Part shown: in pieces, positions 7,819 through 16,320 of the stretch
Layout: each line of letters opens with the position of its first letter
How positions within the stretch are numbered: position 1 is the first letter of the stretch
Assembly: GCA_016720545.1 (NCBI GenBank)
Contig: JADKKK010000008.1
Span: forward strand, 69,624-133,623
Source: Myxococcales bacterium
GTDB taxonomy: Bacteria > Myxococcota_A > Polyangia > Polyangiales > Polyangiaceae
Direction of reading: 5' to 3'
Length of the DNA: 64,000 nt
The notes under the pieces: model-generated
Databases searched by the model: none
What the model was told of the DNA's origin: nothing
Seen by the model: the letters and a program-made list of their open reading frames with translations, nothing else
Translations under genes and position numbers: made by a program

Positions 7819-9264
7819 ATGCCTTACCTCTCGAAAGCGACGCGGCTGCTGCTCGTCGACGACGACGTGGAGCTCTGCGCGCTCCTGGAGCTCCAGCTCT
7901 CCGCGAAGGGGCACCGCGACGTCGCGCTGGCGCACGACGTACGGAGCGCGGTGGATCTCCTCGGGCGCTCGACGATCGACGCCATTTTGCTCGATCTGCG
8001 CCTCGGCCGAGAGGACGGCTTCGACGTGCTCCGCGAGGCCCGGCAGCGCTGCCCGGAGGTCGCCGTGCTCGTGCTCACCGCCGACGGCTCGGTCGAGAGC
8101 GCGGTCTCGGCGATGCGAGCCGGCGCGTTCGGCTACCTGCTGAAGCCCCTCGCCGAGCACGAGCTCCTCCAGAACGTGGCGCACGCGGTCGAGGCCACCC
8201 GCCTCCGTCGCGAGGTGCGAGGGCTGCGACGCATCGTGGGCGACGACGCCGGACAGGGCACGATGGTCGGCGCGAGCCCGGCCATCCGCGAGGTGCGGGA
8301 CGTGTTGGCGCGCCTCGCCCCCACCGACGCCACCGTGCTCATCCTCGGCGAGTCGGGCACCGGGAAGGAGCTCGCGGCGCGCACCCTCCACTCGCTCTCG
8401 CCGCGACAGGCCGGCCCGTTCGTGACCATCAACTGCGCCGCGCTCGCCCCCACCCTCCTCGAGAGCACCCTCTTCGGGCACCTGAAGGGCGCGTTCACCG
8501 GCGCGGGGGAGTCGCGCGAGGGCCTCTTCGCGGCGGCGCGCGGGGGCACGCTGTTCCTCGACGAGGTGGGCGAGGCGAGCCTGGAGGTGCAGGCGAAGCT
8601 CCTGCGCGTCCTCGAGACCCGCAAGTTCTGCCGCGTGGGCTCCACGCGCGAAGAGGAGACCGACGCGCGCATCGTCACGGCCACGAACCGCGACCTGCGC
8701 CTCGAGGTCTCCGAGAAGCGCTTCCGAGAAGATCTGTTCTATCGGCTCTTCGTGGTGCCCGTGTCGCTCCCTCCGCTGCGGGACCGCGCGGGCGACGTGC
8801 CGCTGCTCGCGGAGCTCTTCCTCGAACGCGCGGCGGCGCGTCACAAGCGCGCCGCGCCTGCACTTGGCCCCGAGGCCCTCGCCGCGCTGTCGGGGCACAC
8901 GTGGCCGGGCAACGTGCGCGAGCTGGCGAACGCCATGGAGGCCGCCGTGCTCCTCGCGCGGGGCGGCGAGGTGGAGCTCGATCGCCTGCCGGGCATCGGC
9001 GTCGCGAGCGCGCCCTCGCGCGCCGTGGTCGACCTCGACGCGGCGCTCGCCGGCGCGTTCGAGCGCTTCGAGTCCGAGGCCGGCGACGAGCCGCCGCCGC
9101 TGAAAGACGCGCGCGATGCGCTCGAGCGCGCCTACCTGACCGCAGTGCTCCGCCGGGCGGCGGGGAACGTGAGCGTCGCGGCGCGCCTGGCCGGCCGGAA
9201 CCGCACCGACTTCTACGATCTCCTCCGACGGCACGCGCTAAAGCCTGCAGAATACAAGCACTAG
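7819..9264 (+). CDS. NtrC-family sigma-54-dependent response regulator
   Basis: 481 residues in three domains. The receiver domain (about 8-125) has the acidic pocket LLVDDD and the phosphoacceptor Asp near 59 in ILLDLRLG. The AAA+ domain (about 150-375) has Walker A GESGTGKE, the sigma-54 contact loop GAFTGA and Walker B LFLDEVGE. A Fis-type helix-turn-helix closes the protein (AAGNVSVAARLAGRNRTDFY). When phosphorylated it should activate RpoN-dependent promoters. No kinase is adjacent; the NtrY-like kinase at 816 is the closest match by type. The regulon is not evident. Confidence 0.95.
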   Translation: MPYLSKATRLLLVDDDVELCALLELQLSAKGHRDVALAHDVRSAVDLLGRSTIDAILLDLRLGREDGFDVLREARQRCPEVAVLVLTADGSVESAVSAMRAGAFGYLLKPLAEHELLQNVAHAVEATRLRREVRGLRRIVGDDAGQGTMVGASPAIREVRDVLARLAPTDATVLILGESGTGKELAARTLHSLSPRQAGPFVTINCAALAPTLLESTLFGHLKGAFTGAGESREGLFAAARGGTLFLDEVGEASLEVQAKLLRVLETRKFCRVGSTREEETDARIVTATNRDLRLEVSEKRFREDLFYRLFVVPVSLPPLRDRAGDVPLLAELFLERAAARHKRAAPALGPEALAALSGHTWPGNVRELANAMEAAVLLARGGEVELDRLPGIGVASAPSRAVVDLDAALAGAFERFESEAGDEPPPLKDARDALERAYLTAVLRRAAGNVSVAARLAGRNRTDFYDLLRRHALKPAEYKH

Positions 9265-9265
9265 C

Positions 9266-9443
9266 TAGCAGCCTGTTGATAAACGGACCGAGCCCGCGCG
9301 TCGTCCGCGCGGCATCGGGCAAGGCGCGATCCGAGGAGCCCGCGGAGCCTGCTTTTGCAGGTGAGCAGGCACCGGAGGATCGCAACGCAGCCCGTGCCGA
9401 TGCGGCGGCGCGCGGGCGACGGGAGTTTATCAACGGGCTGCTA
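9266..9443. repeat. 178-bp imperfect palindromic element
   Basis: The ends are 19-bp inverted repeats with one mismatch (TAGCAGCCTGTTGATAAAC against TAGCAGCCCGTTGATAAAC on the other strand). The arms pair imperfectly over most of their length (CCCGCGCG... and GCGATCC motifs recur in both). It codes for nothing and sits just after the regulator stop. It looks like a REP/MITE-type foldback element. The next element starts two bases later and shares the CTAG border. Confidence 0.7.
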
Positions 9444-9444
9444 C

Positions 9445-9744
9445 TAGTCCCCTGGAAGCGTGATCCCTTCCAGAAGTCGCGCGGCTCGGCCTTTCGCCAC
9501 AAGGGAGCGAGGGGGTGTCCCGTTTTCGGCGGCGGTGGGAGGATACTCATGTTCGAGGGTCGGCGTTCTCGCGCGGTCACACCCGAAACCACTGCCCCCT
9601 GAGCGCAAAGCGCCGCCTCCACCGCGCGGAACGACGACCGAGTTGAGGACGGGCCCGCCGCCGCCGAAAACGGGGCACCCCCTCGCTCCTCGGCATGACA
9701 CCGAAGACCGGACTTCTGATACGAACCACGACTCCAGGGGACTA
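9445..9744. mobile_element. 300-bp MITE-like element, copy 1
   Basis: Perfect 12-bp terminal inverted repeats, TAGTCCCCTGGA and TCCAGGGGACTA, flanked by CTAG-type borders. Much of the two arms is also inverted, including the block GAGCGAGGGGGTG.CCCG followed by TTTTCGGCGGCGG. The same 300 bp occur at 25384-25683 with about eight mismatches by eye. No transposase is encoded, so any mobility would be in trans. Short open frames inside are by-products of the palindrome. Confidence 0.85.
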
Positions 9745-9767
9745 GCCCGCACGAGGCCGGCGCGGAG

Positions 9768-11381
9768 TCAGAACACCGAGCGGAGCTGGCTCGACGTCAG
9801 CGGCGCGAGCAGGTTGTCGCGGGTGGCCACGTCGGCGATGAAGGCGACGTCGTCGGCGTCTAGTTGGGCCTTGTCGAGCAGGTACGCGAGGTGGCGCAGC
9901 CGGTGCGTGTGCGCGCGGAGGCGGGCCTCGGCGTAGCCGATCGAGGTGGCGGTGCGCAGGATGAAGTTCCAGTCGCTCGACTGGAGCAGCAGGAGCTCGC
10001 GGATGAGCTGATCGAGCGCCTGCCCCCGTACGCCGTCCACCTCGCGGTGCTGCACGACCAGGTCCTTCACCCAGCGGGTCGCGTGGTGCACGTGGCGCCA
10101 GGTCCACGCCGCCTCGGGCCCCACCCACACCTCGCCGTACCCGCCCGCGCCCCACGATGAGGCGCACGGAGTGGCCTCGGCGCACGTGGGCTCGCGCGCC
10201 AAGTAGTGGCCGAGGGTGGTGGCCTCGAGCACGCCGGGGCAGGCGCGCTCTTCCTCGGCGAGCCTGCGGAACATCGCCTCGAGGAACCACGGCCCCTCGA
10301 ACCACCAGTGCCCGAACAGCTCGGCGTCGTAGGGCGCCACGACCACAGGCGTCCCGGCCGTCGCGCCCGACTCGCACAGCCGCTCGACCTGCGCCCTGCG
10401 ACCGCGCACGAAGTCGCCGGCGTGCTCCCACGCGCGCGCGCGGGCCTCGCCGGGCATGTAGGGCTCCTTGTGATCGGTGTCGCCCGTGATTCGGTAGTAC
10501 TTGAGCCCGGTCATGACGCGGGCCCCGAACGGCCCCACCTCGCCGGCCAGCTCGGACTCGTCCAAGTCGAAGCCGATATCGCGATAGAAATCGCGGTAGT
10601 AGACGTCGCCGGGGTAGCCCTCGCTGCGCGACCACACCACCCGGCTCGACTCGGGATCGCGCCCGAAGAACGCCGTCCCACCGGGCGAGAGGATGGGCGC
10701 GTGCACACCGAACGGCGGGCGCGGCTCCGCGTTCTCGAGGCCGTGGCTGTCGAGGATCGTGTATTTTACACCCGCTTGCGAGAGCGCGTCGTCGAGGTCG
10801 GGATGGTACGCGCACTCGGCGAGCCAGGCGCCGGCGGGGCGGCGGCCGGTGAGCGCCTCGAACCCGCGCATGCCGAGCTCGAGCTGCGGGCGAATGCCCT
10901 CCGGCGCGGGCAGCATGCCGGGGAGATAGGCGTGGGTCGCCGAGCACGCGAGCAGCTCGAGGCCGCCGGAGTCCCAGTGGCTCACCAGCGCGTCGATGAC
11001 CCGCCCGCCGTGCCGCTCCCACACGACGCGCGCGCCCGCGAGCTGCGCGCGATAGAACGCCACGATCGGCGCGAAGCGGGGGTCGTCCCCCACGCGTGTG
11101 GCCTCCTGCTCGGCCAGGTCCTCGAGGCGCTTCAGGTGGGCGCCGAAGCGCCCACGCAACAGCTCGTCGCCGAGCATCGCCGCCAGCGGCGGCGTGAGGC
11201 TCATCGTAAGCGCGTAAGGCACGCCCCCGTCGCGGAGGCGATCGAGCGCCTCGACGATGGGCAGGTAGCACTCCAAGAGCGCCTCGTAGAGCCAGCGCTC
11301 CTCGAGGTGGCGCTCGTGCTCCGGGTGGCGCACGAACGGCAGGTGCGCGTGGAGGACGAGCGCGAGGTAGCCCTTCGCCAT
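9768..11381 (-). CDS. GH57 family 1,4-alpha-glucan branching enzyme
   Basis: 537 residues beginning MAKGYLALVLHAHLPFVRHPE, the standard start of GH57 branching enzymes with the metal/substrate HAH motif. The nucleophile region is GAWLAECAYHPDLD, and the second catalytic region is PYDAELFGHWWFEGP. The C-terminal helical domain (DUF1957) contains LLLLQSSDWNFILRT. It should form alpha-1,6 branches in glycogen-type glucan in the cytoplasm. The open frame extends about 45 codons further upstream, but that part is low-complexity and lies outside the family. No other glycogen gene is nearby. Confidence 0.93.
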   Translation of the reverse strand: MAKGYLALVLHAHLPFVRHPEHERHLEERWLYEALLECYLPIVEALDRLRDGGVPYALTMSLTPPLAAMLGDELLRGRFGAHLKRLEDLAEQEATRVGDDPRFAPIVAFYRAQLAGARVVWERHGGRVIDALVSHWDSGGLELLACSATHAYLPGMLPAPEGIRPQLELGMRGFEALTGRRPAGAWLAECAYHPDLDDALSQAGVKYTILDSHGLENAEPRPPFGVHAPILSPGGTAFFGRDPESSRVVWSRSEGYPGDVYYRDFYRDIGFDLDESELAGEVGPFGARVMTGLKYYRITGDTDHKEPYMPGEARARAWEHAGDFVRGRRAQVERLCESGATAGTPVVVAPYDAELFGHWWFEGPWFLEAMFRRLAEEERACPGVLEATTLGHYLAREPTCAEATPCASSWGAGGYGEVWVGPEAAWTWRHVHHATRWVKDLVVQHREVDGVRGQALDQLIRELLLLQSSDWNFILRTATSIGYAEARLRAHTHRLRHLAYLLDKAQLDADDVAFIADVATRDNLLAPLTSSQLRSVF

Positions 11382-11537
11382 GGGGAGAGTATGGACGAAA
11401 AGGCGCGCGGGGTGGTGACCTGCGTGCCTGCCACGCTCGCCACGTGCGCGCGACGTGCGCGACATGCGCGCGACATGCGCGCGACGAGCGAGATGAAGGG
11501 CCGAGGCACCCCGCAAGGCGCGAGCGCGAGCGGCGCC

Positions 11538-12200
11538 CTACTTGCCCTTGAACACGTCGCCCTGCGTGCCGCCGTGGCACGCGGGTTGGTTGCAGGCGCC
11601 GCTCGCGAGCGGCCCGCCCATGTCGGAGAAATTGCTCTGAGAGTCGCGCACCGACACCTTCGCGCCCGAAATGGAATCGCCGCTCTCGATGTAGAAGTAG
11701 CCCTCCTGCGTGGCGCGGGTGGTCACGACCTTGCCGCCGCCCACCGTGAGCTTCACGCCGACCTCCGCGTTCGGCTTGGTGACGCCAGCGATGAGAAAGA
11801 TCGCGCCCGCCGCCGTCCCGCCCATGCGGTGGCAGCTCGTGCAGTCGGTGGTCTTGGCCATCGCGATGGTGGTGGGGCCGTTCGTGCCGTTCGGGTGCTT
11901 CGACGCGATGGTGGCCGTGTCGGGCGCGCCCGGCGCCGCGTACGGCTTGTCGAAGACCACGCTCGTGCCACCGCCGCCGTCGCGGCCCCCGTCGCCGCCG
12001 CCGCCGCCGCCGTCACCGGGCGGTGGAGTCGTGGCGGTGCCGGTGGGCAGCACGACCGGGCCCGCCGTGCGCCGGGGCACGATCTCGTAGGCCCCCGGAT
12101 CCTGGCTGCTGCACGCCACGCTCGCCCCGGCGCCGAGCGCGACGGCGAGCGCGATGGGAAGGAACGCGGACAGTCGCGGGGCGGGCATGCGGGGCACCAT
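11538..12200 (-). CDS. Lipoprotein with CxxCH (cytochrome c-like) motif
   Basis: About 220 residues. A signal peptide with lipobox is clear (PIALAVALGAGASVACSS), followed by a Gly/Asp/Pro-rich linker. The C-terminal domain has CTSCH, a typical haem c attachment motif, and a second site CNQPACH (CX4CH). FYIESGDSISGAKVSVRD suggests a small beta-sandwich. It may be a periplasmic or outer-membrane haem protein, or a protein with a CxxCH without haem. The start is uncertain: ATG at 12200 or 12188 both leave the signal peptide intact. No electron-transfer genes adjoin it. Confidence 0.7.
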   Translation of the reverse strand: MVPRMPAPRLSAFLPIALAVALGAGASVACSSQDPGAYEIVPRRTAGPVVLPTGTATTPPPGDGGGGGGDGGRDGGGGTSVVFDKPYAAPGAPDTATIASKHPNGTNGPTTIAMAKTTDCTSCHRMGGTAAGAIFLIAGVTKPNAEVGVKLTVGGGKVVTTRATQEGYFYIESGDSISGAKVSVRDSQSNFSDMGGPLASGACNQPACHGGTQGDVFKGK

Positions 12201-12360
12201 GGCAGGGGGCTCTCGAGGACGGGTGAGCGAGGGGTGGCCCCGTCCACCAGGGAGGAGCACGCAGTATGACAAACTCCCGCGGGCTTTTCACCCCGCGCCC
12301 GCGCCGACCACTCCGCCCGGCCTCGCCTCACCGGCGGCCGCGCCCGCCCTCCCTTTGCTC

Positions 12361-12388
12361 TTTACAAGAGCCGCCCCGTACGTATACT
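12361..12388 (+). promoter_or_regulatory. Sigma-70-type promoter for rplU-rpmA
   Basis: TTTACA (12361-12366) and TATACT (12383-12388) are separated by 16 bp, a good housekeeping-like promoter in an otherwise GC-rich region. It lies 100 bp ahead of rplU, implying a 5' leader of about 95 nt. Confidence 0.65.
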
Positions 12389-12418
12389 CCCGCGTCCCGC
12401 ATCTGGAAGTCGCTTCTT

Positions 12419-12463
12419 GATGCGGAAAACCCCGCCGCCGCGGTCGGAGAACGCCTCCGCATC
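12419..12463 (+). promoter_or_regulatory. Stem-loop in the rplU leader
   Basis: GATGCGGA (12419-12426) pairs perfectly with TCCGCATC (12456-12463), with a GC-rich 29-nt loop between. It is inside the predicted rplU leader, where autoregulatory RNA structures of ribosomal protein operons are known in other bacteria. A regulatory role here is inferred from position only. Confidence 0.4.
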
Positions 12464-12489
12464 GGTCGGCCCAAGAAGAGGGACACCCC

Positions 12490-12798
12490 ATGTACGCGGT
12501 TATCAGAACGGGCGGAAAGCAATATCGGGTCTCGCAGGGCGACACGCTCCGCGTCGAGAAGCTCGCGGGCAGCGTGGGCGACGTCGTCACCCTCAGTGAG
12601 GTCCTGCTCGTCGGCGGCGACTCGATGAAGATCGGCCAGCCCATGGTGGCCGGCGCCTCGGTCGAGGCCAAGATCACCGGGCAGGGCCGCGGCGAGAAGA
12701 TCATCGTCTTCAAGTTCCGCCGCCGGAAGAACTACCGCCGCAAGGCCGGCCACCGCCAGCCCATCACCACCCTCCAAATCACCAGCATCAAGGGCTGA
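12490..12798 (+). CDS. rplU: 50S ribosomal protein L21
   Basis: 102 residues, full family length: MYAVIRTGGKQYRV at the start, then EGD-like QGDTLRVEKL, FKFRRRKNYRRKAGHRQP and the C-terminal TTLQITSIKG. It binds 23S rRNA in the large subunit. It is the first gene of the classic rplU-rpmA pair, 10 bp ahead of rpmA, and is preceded by GAAGAGGGA as ribosome binding site. Confidence 0.98.
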   Translation: MYAVIRTGGKQYRVSQGDTLRVEKLAGSVGDVVTLSEVLLVGGDSMKIGQPMVAGASVEAKITGQGRGEKIIVFKFRRRKNYRRKAGHRQPITTLQITSIKG

Positions 12799-12808
12799 GG
12801 AGAACGCC

Positions 12809-13069
12809 ATGGCTCACAAAAAAGGCGCGGGCAGCACCAGGAACGGCCGCGATTCGAACTCCCAGCGCCGCGGCGTGAAGGTGTACGGCGGCGAGAAGGT
12901 CACCGCAGGTAGCATCCTCGTCCGCCAGGTCGGCTCCACGTTCGCCGCCGGCAAGAACGCCGGCCTCGGGAAAGACTTCACGATCTTCTCGCTCATCGAC
13001 GGCGTCGTCAAATACGAGTGGCGCACGAAGACCCAGAAGAAGGTCTCCGTCTACCCCGCAGCGCCCTGA
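12809..13069 (+). CDS. rpmA: 50S ribosomal protein L27
   Basis: 86 residues with the canonical MAHKKGAGSTRNGRDSNSQR N-terminus, which reaches the peptidyl-transferase centre, then GVKVYGGEKVTAGSILVRQ and GKDFTIFSLIDGVVKY. There is no cleavable Firmicutes-type N-terminal extension. A clear GAGGAG ribosome binding site precedes the ATG. Unlike in many bacteria, the GTPase gene obg does not follow. Confidence 0.98.
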   Translation: MAHKKGAGSTRNGRDSNSQRRGVKVYGGEKVTAGSILVRQVGSTFAAGKNAGLGKDFTIFSLIDGVVKYEWRTKTQKKVSVYPAAP

Positions 13070-13124
13070 TCAGGGACTGCAGCGGGGGTAGCCGGGGGAT
13101 CGATCGCCGGGGGGATGGCGAGGG

Positions 13125-14018
13125 ATGACAAGAGGAATGGCAGCGTCGGGGGACAGATGGCGACGCGCGACGGCCAAGGGCTACAAGCTCTTGGCCGTCG
13201 ATCTTGACGGCACGCTGTTGAACCACAACGGCGAGCCTCACGAGCGCGACGTGCGCGCCATGCAGGCGCTCATGCGCAGCGGCGTGGCGGTGAGCATCAT
13301 CACGGGTCGGCTGTACTCGGGCACCCGCACGAGCGCCGAGATCGTGGGCATCAAGGGGCCCGTCGCCTGCGCCGACGGGAGCCACGTGGTGCGCGTCTCG
13401 AACGACGAGACCCTCGTCCACCACGGCATCCGTGGCGCGAGCGCAAAGAAGCTCCGCGAGGCCGTCGTCCGCAACAACCTCGCCACCTTCCTGTTCGCGG
13501 GCGACGCCATCGTCTACGACCGGGACGGCGAGAGCTACCTGCCCTACCTCCGCACCTGGTCGGCCGACATGCAGCGCGCGACCCTCGTGTCGGAGCACGG
13601 GCTCTGGAAGGCGCAGGCCGGCCTCACCGCCGTCGTGGGGCTCGGGCCCGAGGCGGCGATCACCTCCGCGGTCGACGACATCCAGCGCGACTGCAAGCGG
13701 CGCGCGCAGGTGGCGGCGTTCCCGGTGAAGCGCGTGCCCGGCAACTGGGGGCTCATCGCGCGCGCCTCGGGCGGGACCAAGGGCACCGCCCTCGAGTGGC
13801 TCGCGGAGCACCACGGTTGCAGCTTGGCCGAGACCGTCTGCGTGGGCGACTGGCTGAACGACGTGCCCATGTTCAACGTGAGCGGCCGCGCGTTCGCGAT
13901 GGGGCAGGCGCCCGAGGCGGTGAAGCAGGTGGCCACCGACGTGTGCGCCGAGACCAGCGAGGAAGGCGGCGGCATCGCCCGCGCCGTGCGCGAGTGCTTC
14001 GGAGTGCGCATCCACTGA
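13125..14018 (+). CDS. HAD-superfamily (Cof-type, IIB) phosphatase
   Basis: 297 residues. HAD motif I is AVDLDGTLLN (nucleophile and acid/base Asp), motif II is SIITGR, the motif III Lys lies in the SGGTKGTALEWL region and motif IV is CVGDWLNDVPMF. The C2-type cap sits between motifs II and III. Cof-type enzymes dephosphorylate sugar phosphates, nucleotides or cofactor intermediates; the substrate here cannot be predicted. The ATG at 13125 is first in frame, but MAASGDRW five codons on or a later start is possible, since homology begins near GYKLLAVDLDG. Confidence 0.88.
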   Translation: MTRGMAASGDRWRRATAKGYKLLAVDLDGTLLNHNGEPHERDVRAMQALMRSGVAVSIITGRLYSGTRTSAEIVGIKGPVACADGSHVVRVSNDETLVHHGIRGASAKKLREAVVRNNLATFLFAGDAIVYDRDGESYLPYLRTWSADMQRATLVSEHGLWKAQAGLTAVVGLGPEAAITSAVDDIQRDCKRRAQVAAFPVKRVPGNWGLIARASGGTKGTALEWLAEHHGCSLAETVCVGDWLNDVPMFNVSGRAFAMGQAPEAVKQVATDVCAETSEEGGGIARAVRECFGVRIH

Positions 14019-14038
14019 CCCGCGGTCACCCGCGCGCG

Positions 14039-14080
14039 CCCGCCCGCCGTCTCGATCGCCATCCTGATCGCGCGGGCGGG
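14039..14080 (+). terminator. Candidate terminator after the HAD phosphatase
   Basis: CCCGCCCGC (14039-14047) pairs with GCGGGCGGG (14072-14080), and an inner CGATC/GATCG pair extends the stem. TTTCGT follows. The T run is short, so efficiency is uncertain. Confidence 0.5.
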
Positions 14081-14101
14081 TTTCGTACTAAGAGAGAGCG
14101 C

Positions 14102-14380
14102 GTGCCACCGCCCTCGTCGCCCCCGTCGCTAGCTCGCAGCGCGCCGGCGCGTACGCTCGACTCGCTCGCGAACGGCGCCTCTGGGCGTGTCGTCGAGGTG
14201 CGCCTCGATCCGGGCGACGCGGCATGGCTCTCGGCCGTGGGCATCGGCGTCGGCGAGACGCTGACCGTGCTTCGACGCGCGCTGCTCGGCGGACCGCTCC
14301 ACATCGCGACCGAAGCCGGCGGCGAGTTCGCGCTCGGCGCGCCGCTGGCCAAGGGAATCGTGGTCGCCGACGACCCATGA
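14102..14380 (+). CDS. feoA: Ferrous iron transport protein A
   Basis: 92 residues from a GTG start at 14102 (AGAGAG just upstream). The protein is a small SH3-like FeoA domain: LDSLANGASGRVVEV, then LSAVGIGVGETLTVLRRALLGGPLHI and a final GAPLAKGIVV. FeoA is a cytoplasmic partner that modulates FeoB. Its TGA overlaps the feoB ATG (ATGA), so the two are translationally coupled. The frame is open upstream, but that stretch belongs to the intergenic region and the antecedent gene. Confidence 0.9.
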   Translation: MPPPSSPPSLARSAPARTLDSLANGASGRVVEVRLDPGDAAWLSAVGIGVGETLTVLRRALLGGPLHIATEAGGEFALGAPLAKGIVVADDP

Positions 14381-16257
14381 CGGCCGACTGCCACCAGGAC
14401 GCGGTCACCCGCGACGCGGCGCCGGCGCTTCACCGCGTGGCCCTGGTCGGGCGCCCGAACTCGGGCAAGAGCTCGCTCTACAACGTCCTCACCGGCGGGC
14501 ACGCGAACGTCGGAAATTTCCCTGGGATCACCGTCGACGTGCTCGAAGCCAATGTCGCGCTGAGCGGCGGGGGCGAGGCGACGCTCTACGACTTGCCGGG
14601 GCTCTACTCCCTCGAGTCCGCGCACGATCCCGAAACCGACGAGGGGGTCGCGCGCGCGTTCATCGAGCGAGAGAGCGCGCGGCCCGGCTTCGCCCTCGTG
14701 CAGGTGCTCGACGGCTCGCAGCTCGCGCTCGGGCTCCGGCTCACCCGAGAGCTGGCGGCGGCGCAGTGGCCGCTCTATCTCGTCGTGACCCAGATCGACG
14801 TCCTCGAAGGCGACGGTCGACACCTCGACGAACGGCGCCTCGAGGACGAGCTCGGGGTGCCGGTGCTGGGCGTGAGCGCGAGGCGCGCCGACTGCCGCGA
14901 GCGCGTCCTCGCCTTGCTCGCGACCCGGGCGCCGGCCTCGCCGCGAGCGGACTTCGACCCCGCGGCCCTCGCGCTCGAGGTCGCGCCGGCCCGCGAGACG
15001 CAGGGTGCAGGGTTCACCCAGCGCGCCGACCGCACCCTCATGCACCCGGTGCTGGGGCCCCTCATTTTCCTCGCGATCATGAGCGCGCTCTTCTCGATCG
15101 TGTTCCTCGTGGCCGACCCTGCCAGCGCCGCGATGGACGCCGCGCTCGGGTTCGCGCGCACGCGGCTCGGGGCGCGCCTCGGGCAGAACCTCGTCTCGTC
15201 CTTCCTCGTCGACGGCGTGCTCAGTGGCGCCGGCACCGTGCTCGCGTTCATGCCGCAGATCGTGCTGCTCAGCGTCGCGCTCGATCTCCTCGAGGCGAGC
15301 GGCTACCTGTCGCGCGGCGCGTTCTTGGTCGACCGCGTGCTGCGTCTCCTCGGTCTCAGCGGCCGCGCCTTCCTGCCGCTCCTCATGGGGCACGCGTGCG
15401 CGGTGCCGGCCATCTCCTCCACGCGCATCGTCCGCGATCCGCGCGAGCGCCTCACCACGATCCTCGTGCTGCCGCTCATGACCTGTTCGGCGCGCATCCC
15501 CACGTACGCGCTGCTGATTTCGACGTTCTTCGCCGCGCGTGGGCCGGTGTTCCGCGCCGGCGTGTTCCTCGGGCTCTACGCGGCGGGCGTGCTCGCGGGC
15601 CTCCTCGCGTCGCAGGCCCTGCGCCGCACCGCCACGAAGGGGCGCTCGCTGCCGCTCGTGCTCGAGCTGCCCCGCTACCGCCTCCCGGAGTGGCGGGTGG
15701 TGCTCGGCAAGGCCCAGCGCGCCTCTCGACGTTTCCTCCGCGACGTCGGCACCACCATCGTGGTCGCGTCGACGGTGCTCTGGGTGCTGCTCAAGGTGCC
15801 GGCGCCCACCGTGCTCCAGCGACCCGACGCGACCACCGCGATCGAGCGCTCGGTCGCGGCCACCGTGGGGCACGCGCTCGAGCCCGTGACGCGCCCGGCG
15901 GGCTTCGACTGGCGCATCAACGTCGGCCTCATCGGCTCGTTCGGCGCGCGCGAGCTCATGGTGGGCACCCTCGGCGTCATCTTCGGCCTCGAGGACCTCG
16001 ACGAGGACGATCCGTCGCCGCTCTCGGCCCAGCTTCGCGACGCGAAAAAGCCAGACGGGACGCCACGTTATGGCACGGCCAACGCCCTCGCGCTGCTCGC
16101 CTTCTTCGTCGTCGCGTGCCAGTGCGTGAGCACGGTGGCCGCGATCCGACGCGAGACGAAGACCCTGCGCTGGCCCGTGTTCGTGCTCGCCTACACCTAC
16201 GCGGTCGCCTACGTGCTCGCGGTGATCGTGTTCCAAGCGGCGCGCGCGTTCACGTAG
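14377..16257 (+). CDS. feoB: Ferrous iron transporter B (GTP-gated Fe2+ permease)
   Basis: 626 residues. The N-terminal G domain has G1 GRPNSGKSS, the Fe-loop region VGNFPGITVD and G3 DLPGLYS. The usual G4 NxxD appears as VTQID, so the Asn is replaced by Thr, which could alter nucleotide specificity or affinity. The membrane part contains the Gate motif with conserved Cys (LPLMTCSARIPTYALL) and the second gate (GSFGARELMVGTLGVIFG). It moves Fe2+ across the inner membrane. It is coupled to feoA; no feoC was seen downstream. Confidence 0.96.
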   Translation: MTADCHQDAVTRDAAPALHRVALVGRPNSGKSSLYNVLTGGHANVGNFPGITVDVLEANVALSGGGEATLYDLPGLYSLESAHDPETDEGVARAFIERESARPGFALVQVLDGSQLALGLRLTRELAAAQWPLYLVVTQIDVLEGDGRHLDERRLEDELGVPVLGVSARRADCRERVLALLATRAPASPRADFDPAALALEVAPARETQGAGFTQRADRTLMHPVLGPLIFLAIMSALFSIVFLVADPASAAMDAALGFARTRLGARLGQNLVSSFLVDGVLSGAGTVLAFMPQIVLLSVALDLLEASGYLSRGAFLVDRVLRLLGLSGRAFLPLLMGHACAVPAISSTRIVRDPRERLTTILVLPLMTCSARIPTYALLISTFFAARGPVFRAGVFLGLYAAGVLAGLLASQALRRTATKGRSLPLVLELPRYRLPEWRVVLGKAQRASRRFLRDVGTTIVVASTVLWVLLKVPAPTVLQRPDATTAIERSVAATVGHALEPVTRPAGFDWRINVGLIGSFGARELMVGTLGVIFGLEDLDEDDPSPLSAQLRDAKKPDGTPRYGTANALALLAFFVVACQCVSTVAAIRRETKTLRWPVFVLAYTYAVAYVLAVIVFQAARAFT

Positions 16258-16320
16258 CCAAGGCGCCCGCGGCGCGCTCGGCCAGCGCGAGGGCGCGAAA
16301 GGCTGTAGCGTCTCTGGAGA

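Noticed and set aside
816..9264. Cognate NtrY/NtrX-like pair formed by the kinase at 816 and regulator at 7819
   Set aside because: They are over 5 kb apart with unrelated genes between; the pairing is possible but not shown by the sequence.
9460..9936. Genes inside the 300-bp repeat (also 25399-25701)
   Set aside because: The frames follow the palindrome and differ in length between the two copies; no start signals or domains.
10206..12269. 687-codon plus-strand frame across the GH57 and lipoprotein genes
   Set aside because: It spans two real minus-strand genes and has His/Arg/Ala shadow composition without any domain.
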